A stretch of DNA of 7,271 nt, taken from positions 1 through 7,271 of the forward strand of contig CAIOHW010000387.1 of assembly GCA_903858195.1 (NCBI GenBank). Direction: 5' to 3'. The notes under the pieces are model-generated. The model was not told where the DNA came from. It did no database searches and saw only the letters and a program-made list of their open reading frames with translations. The DNA is from Oligoflexia bacterium (lineage in GTDB: Bacteria > Bdellovibrionota > UBA1018). Made by a program: the position numbers and the translations under genes. How positions within the stretch are numbered: the stretch's first letter is position 1; the number at the start of each line of letters is the position of its first letter. Positions 1 through 4,564 of this stretch are shown in pieces.

Positions 1-770
1 GCCATCTCGAGTGGCTCTCCAAAAAGAACATCGACGTGAGCGGCGTGCAGTTCGCCCCCGGAAAGACGTTTCACTGGGTCGGCAGCTATGACGGAAACAT
101 GAACGAAGCCAAGACCCTCTCCACGGCTTTGAACGTGTTTGAGCACTTTGATCCCAAGCTCCCGGCCCTCCACACCGACTCGCCCTACGTCTTTTTGGCC
201 AACATCGATCCCGTGCTGCAGCAGCGCGTGCTCGACCAGGTCAAGCCCCCCAGGCTTGTCGCGTGCGACAGCATGAACTTCTGGATCACTGGCAAGCCCG
301 ATGAGCTCAAAAAGACCCTCCGGCGCGTCGACATCCTTTCGGTCAACGAAGGCGAGGCCTTCTTGCTCTCGGGCGAAAAGAACCTCGCCAAGGCTGCGGC
401 AAAGATCCGTGAGCTCGGGCCCTCGGTCGTCATCATCAAGCGTGGCGAATACGGAGCGGCGCTCTTCACGCAGAACGCTGCATTCCTCGCACCGGCATTC
501 CTCGTCGACAAGGTCATCGATCCCACGGGCGCGGGCGACAGTTTCGCAGGTGCTTTCATGGGTTACCTCGCCGAGGCGCAGGCACATCGTGACCTGGCCA
601 CCCAGGACCCCGCAAAGTGGGAGTCGATCCTGCGCCGTGCAGTGCTCGCCGGCTGTGTCATGGCAAGTTTCACGGTCGAGGATTTCAGTCTGCACCGCCT
701 GATGCGCCTGGGCTCGCACGAACTCGTCGAGCGCCAGAACGCTCTCATGAAGATGATCACAGTCTCCTGA
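1..770 (+). CDS. PfkB-family carbohydrate/nucleoside kinase, 3' part
   Basis: This is the C-terminal 255 residues of an ATP-dependent kinase of the PfkB/ribokinase family, which phosphorylates a sugar or nucleoside hydroxyl in the cytoplasm. The frame is open to the left edge (first full codon at position 3), so the GTG at 36 is internal. The family is usually about 300 residues, so roughly 50 N-terminal residues are probably missing, including the first PfkB signature. The diagnostic second signature, DPTGAGDSFAGAFMGY, starts at fragment residue 173. Its Asp at residue 179 is the expected catalytic base and the GAG forms the anion hole. Other conserved-looking stretches are FLANIDPVLQ, NEGEAFLL and IKRGEYGA. 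The substrate cannot be read from the sequence. I recognise the general subgroup (GKTFHWVG, DSMNFWI) as a widespread but poorly characterised PfkB clade. A weak hairpin follows the stop, with a 75-bp gap to the next gene. Confidence 0.93.
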   Translation, partial: HLEWLSKKNIDVSGVQFAPGKTFHWVGSYDGNMNEAKTLSTALNVFEHFDPKLPALHTDSPYVFLANIDPVLQQRVLDQVKPPRLVACDSMNFWITGKPDELKKTLRRVDILSVNEGEAFLLSGEKNLAKAAAKIRELGPSVVIIKRGEYGAALFTQNAAFLAPAFLVDKVIDPTGAGDSFAGAFMGYLAEAQAHRDLATQDPAKWESILRRAVLAGCVMASFTVEDFSLHRLMRLGSHELVERQNALMKMITVS

Positions 771-776
771 TCCGGA

Positions 777-790
777 ACCCCTCCCGGGGT
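777..790 (+). terminator. weak hairpin after the PfkB kinase gene
   Basis: ACCCC (777-781) pairs perfectly with GGGGT (786-790) across a TCCC loop, and CTTT follows. It begins 6 bases after the kinase stop. The stem has only 5 pairs and the T-run is very short, so this is a possible weak terminator or attenuator; read-through into the next gene is plausible. Confidence 0.3.
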
Positions 791-834
791 CTTTGGCACC
801 TCCGTTGCTTGCTTGCCGTCCGGCGAACCTAACC

Positions 835-839
835 GGAGG
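835..839 (+). promoter_or_regulatory. ribosome binding site (GGAGG) fixing the start at 846
   Basis: A full GGAGG lies 6 bases before the ATG at 846. It selects that ATG over an upstream in-frame TTG at 813, which would put an 11-residue polar stretch in front of the signal peptide. It is the strongest Shine-Dalgarno match before any gene in this window. Confidence 0.8.
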
Positions 840-845
840 CAATCC

Positions 846-1166
846 ATGAAAGCACGACATCTGATCACATTGGTACTGGCCGCAACCATCGCAGCAGGAG
901 CTGCAGGCACGCAGTCTTTTGCCGCCCTTGACCACAACAACGGTGGGAAACAGGACGACAAGGGAAACCAGCAGGGCTCCCAGAAGGACGGCACGCAGGA
1001 TGAAAAAAAGGAAGACAGGAAGGAAGACGCCGCCAACCATCATGATGGCAAGGGCGATCAGGGCGACAAGTCCAAGCAGGACGACAAGTACGAGCGCAGC
1101 AGCGGCGCTCCCGCAGCCCGCGACCACAACGGTGGTGGCAAGGGCAAGCAGGACTCCCGCTTCTGA
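846..1166 (+). CDS. small exported, highly hydrophilic protein of unknown function
   Basis: I do not recognise this 106-residue protein as a named family. Residues 1-26 form a clear Sec signal peptide: a basic start (MKARH), a hydrophobic core at about 6-20, and a likely cleavage after SFA (24-26), so the product should be periplasmic or secreted. The predicted 80-residue mature part is extreme: by my count 14 Asp, 13 Gly, 12 Lys, 8 Gln, 4 Glu, 4 Arg, 4 His and 5 Asn, with no Cys, Trp, Ile, Val or Met. It should be intrinsically disordered. A related unit occurs near both ends (DHNNGGKQDDKG at 29-40, DHNGGGKGKQDS at 93-104), and the 12-mer CAGGACGACAAG occurs at 951-962 and 1077-1088, suggesting growth by internal duplication. 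Hydrophilin-like protection, cation binding or a cell-surface role are possibilities only. A strong RBS and a GC hairpin frame the gene, arguing that it is really expressed. Confidence 0.8.
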   Translation: MKARHLITLVLAATIAAGAAGTQSFAALDHNNGGKQDDKGNQQGSQKDGTQDEKKEDRKEDAANHHDGKGDQGDKSKQDDKYERSSGAPAARDHNGGGKGKQDSRF

Positions 1167-1173
1167 ATCTCTG

Positions 1174-1195
1174 GGCCGGGGCTTCGGCCCCGGCC
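1174..1195 (+). terminator. UUCG-capped GC hairpin, convergent intergenic terminator
   Basis: GGCCGGGGC (1174-1182) pairs without mismatch with GCCCCGGCC (1187-1195) around a TTCG loop, giving the very stable C(UUCG)G tetraloop. It starts 8 bases after the stop of the exported-protein gene and lies between two converging genes. Only TATCT follows, so there is no proper U-tract. It could end transcription or protect the 3' end of the mRNA. No U-tract is visible on the opposite strand either. Confidence 0.65.
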
Positions 1196-1201
1196 TATCT
1201 C

Positions 1202-1230
1202 AGAGCTCGACTCGGTTAGAGCTCGACTCG
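1202..1230. repeat. 13-bp direct repeat spanning the end of the decarboxylase gene
   Basis: AGAGCTCGACTCG occurs at 1202-1214 and again at 1218-1230, separated by GTT. The right-hand copy encodes the last codons of the minus-strand gene (R-V-E-L), and the TAA stop (1216-1218) overlaps its edge; the left-hand copy is just beyond the stop. The core GACTCG appears a third time at 1235-1240. This looks like a local slippage duplication. Confidence 0.7.
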
Positions 1231-2190
1231 AAATGACTCGATGGTCCTTTGCAGGCCCTCTTCGAGCCCGATCTCGGGCTTCCATCCCAGGAGTTGGGTT
1301 GCCCGGGTGATATCCGGGCAGCGACGGTTCGGGTCGTCTTCCCGGCCGGGCAGCATCTCAAGCGGAAGCTTCACTCCCGTCACTTTCAAGACCGCTTCGG
1401 CAAACTCGAGGATCGTCCGCTCGGAAGGATTGCCGCAGTTTACCGGCTCACGCACGCTGCTCTCGAACAATCTCAGAATCCCTTCGACGAGGTCGGAGAC
1501 ATAGCAAAAGCTTCGCGTCTGTTTTCCACTTCCGTGGATGGTGAGCGGCTTGCCCGAAAGCGCCTGCCTTGCAAGTTCGGGCACCACGCGCCCGTCATCG
1601 AGACGCATGCGCGGGCCATAGGTATTGAAGATGCGGACGATGCCGCCATCCAGCCCCTGAAGACGAATCGAAGTGCTCACGACCGCTTCGGCGAAACGCT
1701 TGGCCTCGTCATAGCAGGCCCGGGGGCCGATGGTATTGACGTTGCCCCAGTACGATTCCTTCTGTGGGTGCTCCAGCGGATCGCCGTAGATCTCGGAAGT
1801 CGAGGCAAGCAGGTAGCGCGCACCGTGCCGGCGCGCGAGATCGACGGTATTAAAAGTCCCCAGCGAGTCGACCTTCAGGATGACAAACGGAATGCGATCG
1901 AAATCGACCGGGCTCGCGGGGCAGGCAAAATGGAGCACGCCTGCCAGGCCATGGCGAGCCAACAGCGGAAGAGCAGCCTCGTTGATCGGCTCGCTCACAT
2001 CGGCGCGCACAAAGCTGAACCGACCCGATTCTCCCGCCGTTGCACGCGCGGCATCGAGGTTCTTCTCGCGTCCGGTCACTAGGTTATCGATCGCTGTCAC
2101 GGCGTAACCCCGGGCCAAAAGCGCATCGCAGAGATGCGATCCGATGAATCCGGCGCCGCCGGTCACAACAACATGCTTCAAGGTTTTCAT
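1216..2190 (-). CDS. UDP-glucuronate decarboxylase-like SDR (UDP-xylose synthase family)
   Basis: This 324-residue extended short-chain dehydrogenase/reductase most resembles UDP-glucuronate decarboxylase, which uses tightly bound NAD+ to convert UDP-glucuronate to UDP-xylose for polysaccharide or LPS synthesis in the cytosol. The N-terminal Rossmann motif GGAGFIGS (11-18) binds NAD, with acidic D35 after the second strand. The UXS-type hallmarks are HFACPASPVDF (87-97), the T131-S132-E133 catalytic triplet in STSEIYGDP, the YWGNVN stretch (147-152), Y160-x3-K164, RIFNTYGPRM (186-195) and TRSFCYVSDL around R226. Length fits the family. The ATG at 2190 is preceded by GAGG (2202-2199) 8 bases upstream and overlaps the stop of the preceding gene as ATGA, so translation is probably coupled. 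A related 4,6-dehydratase or epimerase is the main alternative, but the CPASPVDF and YWGNVN context favours decarboxylase. Confidence 0.85.
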   Translation of the reverse strand: MKTLKHVVVTGGAGFIGSHLCDALLARGYAVTAIDNLVTGREKNLDAARATAGESGRFSFVRADVSEPINEAALPLLARHGLAGVLHFACPASPVDFDRIPFVILKVDSLGTFNTVDLARRHGARYLLASTSEIYGDPLEHPQKESYWGNVNTIGPRACYDEAKRFAEAVVSTSIRLQGLDGGIVRIFNTYGPRMRLDDGRVVPELARQALSGKPLTIHGSGKQTRSFCYVSDLVEGILRLFESSVREPVNCGNPSERTILEFAEAVLKVTGVKLPLEMLPGREDDPNRRCPDITRATQLLGWKPEIGLEEGLQRTIESFRVEL

Positions 2191-3152
2191 GATGGTTGCC
2201 TCACCGTAGCACGGCCGGCCTGCCGGTGGCGACCCCGTCGAGCGGGGCGCCCGACTCGGCAGGGCCCGAATAGCCCGCACTTTTCGCAGATTCCCTCGAC
2301 ATAGCGATTTCGGCACAGATCCAGGATCCCAAGCCTTGCCAGGGCAAAATCATAGCGTACGGGATCGAGCGGATGGACTCCCTTGAGCGAGCGCGTGACC
2401 TCAAGGGCCGCCTTCCAGTTGAGGGTCTTTCGGCGCGTGAGTCCCAGGTAGCGGCAGATCCGCCCGACATGGGTGTCGAGCGGCATGATGAGCTGTCCGG
2501 GAGCAAGCCCGCGTGAGCGATCCCCCAGCTTCGAGAGCAGGGGAGATCCCGCCATCCAAAGACCCGGATCCAGATCATCGCGACGGCCCATCCAGCGGAT
2601 CAGCATGCACCAGCGCTTGCAACAACTGCCCTGTGCAGGCGCCGAGAGCAGGTGCTGAAGTGATCGAGACGGCTTATTTCCACCCGAGCCCTCACGGTAC
2701 CAGTGCTGCCACTGGTCCAACAGAGCGTCGAGTGCGCGGCCAAAATCCTCGTCCTCTGGTTCGAGGCCCGAAACCAGATGGGCACCGATCGATCCCCACG
2801 TGCTCCAGCTTCTGGACTGCAGCCTCGAGAGCTCGAGGATCTCCCCGCCCCGGTGCAATCGATGCACGAAGCCATCCAGTGCGTGATGGGCAGCCGGTGT
2901 CCAGACGCCGCTTCTCACCCACTCAGCCGGGGAGCCCGAAGCGCGCTCCACCCTCTCCACCCAGTCAGCGATCGCGCGGCGGATCTGCTTGACGTTGCCA
3001 TAGGCGAGCTGGGCTGCGACCAGCGCCACCGCCTCCTGATCCCAAGGGTCTTTGAATTTGAGCACGAACTCGATGGGATCCGACCCCACCCAGTCCAAGC
3101 GGTGGTAGCGCGCATGCACGCTTTCCAAAAAAGGGGTCAGAGCGGAGGGCAC
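2187..3152 (-). CDS. TIGR02757/DUF2400 family protein with endonuclease III-like DTH and four-Cys motif
   Basis: The family is recognised from SDPIEFVLKFKDPWDQE, AAQLAYGNVKQI, KRWCMLIRWMGRRDDLDPGLW, PGQLIMPLDTHVGRICRYLG and DPVRYDFALARLGI, all in the expected order; its biochemical function is not established to my knowledge. Numbered from GTG 3152 (321 residues), the PLDTH motif contains D226. C280-x8-C289-x2-C292-x5-C298 follows, close to the C-x6-C-x2-C-x5-C [4Fe-4S] loop of endonuclease III, whose VDTH also carries the catalytic Asp. I see no classical LPGVGxxTA hairpin. A basic 23-residue tail ends the protein. The start is uncertain: other in-frame starts are GTG 3179, GTG 3188, TTG 3206 and TTG 3305. 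I prefer 3152 because homology begins soon after it and longer forms would collide with the divergent gene. No convincing RBS is visible. The stop overlaps the decarboxylase ATG. Confidence 0.83.
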   Translation of the reverse strand: MPSALTPFLESVHARYHRLDWVGSDPIEFVLKFKDPWDQEAVALVAAQLAYGNVKQIRRAIADWVERVERASGSPAEWVRSGVWTPAAHHALDGFVHRLHRGGEILELSRLQSRSWSTWGSIGAHLVSGLEPEDEDFGRALDALLDQWQHWYREGSGGNKPSRSLQHLLSAPAQGSCCKRWCMLIRWMGRRDDLDPGLWMAGSPLLSKLGDRSRGLAPGQLIMPLDTHVGRICRYLGLTRRKTLNWKAALEVTRSLKGVHPLDPVRYDFALARLGILDLCRNRYVEGICEKCGLFGPCRVGRPARRGRHRQAGRATVRQPS

Positions 3153-3199
3153 TCGAGCCTGCGATGACTTATTTCGCACTGCGTCCACGGCAATCGAGA

Positions 3200-3229
3200 T
3201 TGTCAAATCGGCCTGCCACCCGCTACATC
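3200..3229. promoter_or_regulatory. possible divergent promoter region
   Basis: A perfect TTGACA reads on the minus strand (3206-3201) and an overlapping TTGTCA on the plus strand (3200-3205), in the gap between the two divergent genes. The plus copy has a poor -10 candidate, TACATC at 3224-3229, 18 bases on. The minus copy has no good -10 at 17 bases. Only the -35-like pair is convincing. Confidence 0.25.
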
Positions 3230-3236
3230 TTTTTTG

Positions 3237-3743
3237 ATGACCCGCCGCTGGCCCACCTCCCTTCTTGCTGTCGCACTGGCGACCCCTCCTGCCGGCGTCC
3301 CTCAACCCATCGAGATCAAAGAGCTCGGGCCCCGGTCCGTTCCGACCGACATTCTTCGGTGCGAGCGAACCCTGAGCTACAAGGGAAAGACCCTGCCCTG
3401 CGATAGCCCGATCGCAGCCGACGGCGAGGGACTGCGCATGCTCCTCAAGGACGATCCCGCCTCCATCCGGGCGCTCGATCGCTATCAGGCAGGCCGTCGC
3501 TCGCTGAACCGCACCGCTTACACGGGAATGCTCGGGGCGCTGGTCATGATTTTCGGGCCCCGTTTCACTTCGCTTCCGACCACGCGAAACCTCGTGATCT
3601 CAAGCGGACTTGCTCTGACCCTTGGAAGTTTTGCCTATGGCAAGGTCCGTCTGCAGGCCAACGAGCGGCACCTGAACCGGGCCATCGACACCTTCAACCA
3701 GACCCATCCCGATGCCCCGATCCTTCTGAACCGCGAACCCTGA
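3237..3743 (+). CDS. hypothetical membrane-associated protein with N-terminal signal
   Basis: I do not recognise this 168-residue protein. It starts with a short basic region (MTRRWP) and a hydrophobic stretch (residues 7-15) ending near TPPAG, compatible with a signal peptide or anchor. Residues 25-92 are polar and hold the only two cysteines (C42 and C55), which could form a disulfide if exported. Two hydrophobic segments follow at about 94-106 and 119-135, separated by a short polar loop, suggesting a membrane hairpin. The C-terminal third is helical and polar (ERHLNRAIDTFNQTHP, 143-158). The ATG at 3237 is chosen because the signal sequence begins there; the TTG at 3234 immediately before it is an equal formal possibility. 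There is no Shine-Dalgarno sequence upstream. The gene is divergent from the DUF2400 gene and 10 bases ahead of the zinc-ribbon gene, so it probably heads the greA-recG run. Confidence 0.72.
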   Translation: MTRRWPTSLLAVALATPPAGVPQPIEIKELGPRSVPTDILRCERTLSYKGKTLPCDSPIAADGEGLRMLLKDDPASIRALDRYQAGRRSLNRTAYTGMLGALVMIFGPRFTSLPTTRNLVISSGLALTLGSFAYGKVRLQANERHLNRAIDTFNQTHPDAPILLNREP

Positions 3744-3753
3744 GCCATAAGAT

Positions 3754-4050
3754 ATGAGCGAGAACCTGAGCTGCTGGAACTGCGGAACCTCCCTCACCCC
3801 TCTGGACTTTGGCCGGCAGGACACCTGCCGCCAGTGCGGCCGTGACACTCGCACCTGCAGGGCCTGCGTCCACTTCGAGCCTTCGGCCAACAACCAGTGC
3901 CGCGAGAACCAGGCCGACCGCGTGGTCGACAAGGAGCGCTCAAACTTCTGCGACTACTTCAGGCCCAATCCCTCGCTCAAGGCTGCTGGAGCGGCATCCC
4001 GCGATGCGCTCAAGGCGGCTGCAGACGCCCTGTTCAAGAAAAAAGGCTGA
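3754..4050 (+). CDS. eight-cysteine zinc-ribbon protein upstream of greA
   Basis: This 98-residue protein contains two apparent four-Cys metal sites. The first is a zinc ribbon, C7-x2-C10 with C25-x2-C28. The second is C35-x2-C38 followed by C49 and C66 (motifs CRACVHFEP, NNQCRE, ERSNFCDYF). The CxxCxHF...C.E......KERxNFCDYF layout looks familiar from short conserved hypothetical proteins in deltaproteobacterial-type genomes, but I know of no assigned role. The tail from residue 75 is an Ala/Lys-rich helix ending KKKG, which could contact nucleic acid. There is no signal peptide, so it should be cytoplasmic. It starts 10 bases after the preceding stop without a Shine-Dalgarno match, and its stop is 34 bases before greA. 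Position next to greA suggests, but does not show, a link to transcription or RNA. Confidence 0.85.
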   Translation: MSENLSCWNCGTSLTPLDFGRQDTCRQCGRDTRTCRACVHFEPSANNQCRENQADRVVDKERSNFCDYFRPNPSLKAAGAASRDALKAAADALFKKKG

Positions 4051-4066
4051 AAAAGCGTCTTTTGCC

Positions 4067-4083
4067 GTGCTAAGTCTCAGCAC
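4067..4083 (+). promoter_or_regulatory. small hairpin abutting the greA start codon
   Basis: GTGCT (4067-4071) pairs with AGCAC (4079-4083) around a 7-base loop, ending one base before the greA ATG. No Shine-Dalgarno sequence is present. If it forms in the mRNA it could limit ribosome access; with five pairs it may equally be chance. Confidence 0.25.
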
Positions 4084-4084
4084 C

Positions 4085-4564
4085 ATGGCAGACGACAAGA
4101 TCCCCATGACCCTGCTCGGCAAGAAGATGCTCGAGGAGGAGCTCAAGCACCTCATGACCGTCGAGCGCCCGACCATCGTCAAGGCGATCGAAGTGGCCCG
4201 CGGCCATGGCGACCTCTCCGAGAACGCCGACTACTCGGCCGCCAAGGAGCGGCAGGGCTTCATCGAAGGCCGCATCCAATCCATCAACGGCACGCTTGCC
4301 CGCGCGCAGGTCATCGATCCCGCGGCGATCCGATCCAGCAAGGTCGTCTTCGGGGCGACCGTGGTGCTCGAAGAACCGGAAGCCGGCAAGCAGATCACCT
4401 ACCAGATCGTCGGAGTCGACGAAGCCGACATCAAGAGCGGAAAGATCGGAATCACTTCGCCGATCGCACGCGCCCTGATCGGCAAGTCGGCCGGCGATGA
4501 GGTCGTCGTCCATGCCCCCAAAGGACAAGTCCACTACGAAATCGTCGACATCCAGTACAAGTGA
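4085..4564 (+). CDS. greA: transcription elongation factor GreA
   Basis: GreA enters the secondary channel of backtracked RNA polymerase and stimulates cleavage of the extruded RNA 3' end, letting elongation resume. The 159-residue length matches the family (158 in E. coli). The N-terminal coiled coil covers about residues 8-77. Its tip carries GDLSENADYSAAKERQ (42-57), with the acidic pair D43 and E46 corresponding to the Mg2+-coordinating D41/E44 of E. coli GreA. The FKBP-like C-terminal domain runs from about 84 to 159, with TSPIARALIGKSAGDEV as its typical signature. The ATG at 4085 fits because IPMTLLGKKML aligns with the usual IPMTxxG start of GreA. No Shine-Dalgarno sequence is visible. 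The last 53 bases overlap recG in the +1 frame, so the two are cotranscribed. Confidence 0.97.
   Translation: MADDKIPMTLLGKKMLEEELKHLMTVERPTIVKAIEVARGHGDLSENADYSAAKERQGFIEGRIQSINGTLARAQVIDPAAIRSSKVVFGATVVLEEPEAGKQITYQIVGVDEADIKSGKIGITSPIARALIGKSAGDEVVVHAPKGQVHYEIVDIQYK
4499..4502 (+). promoter_or_regulatory. GAGG ribosome binding site for recG inside greA
   Basis: GAGG, in the context GATGAGG, lies 9 bases before the ATG at 4512 and within greA coding sequence. It favours ATG 4512 over ATG 4497, which has no comparable motif. Confidence 0.5.

Noticed and set aside
301..702. 133-codon plus-strand frame within the PfkB kinase gene
   Set aside because: Arg/Ser-rich shadow of the kinase in another frame, without a domain or RBS.
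813..845. Upstream start (TTG 813) for the exported protein
   Set aside because: It would put a polar extension before the signal peptide and ignore the well-spaced GGAGG before ATG 846.
1249..2082. 277-codon open frame on the plus strand, antisense to the decarboxylase gene
   Set aside because: The opposite strand encodes an intact, motif-rich SDR enzyme. The plus frame starts at a TTG, shows no family motifs and is typical of antisense openness in GC-rich genes.
3809..4564. N-terminally extended GreA reading back through the zinc-ribbon gene
   Set aside because: The frame is open upstream of 4085, but the extension is low-complexity, overlaps a real gene in another frame, and normal GreA begins at the IPMT region.
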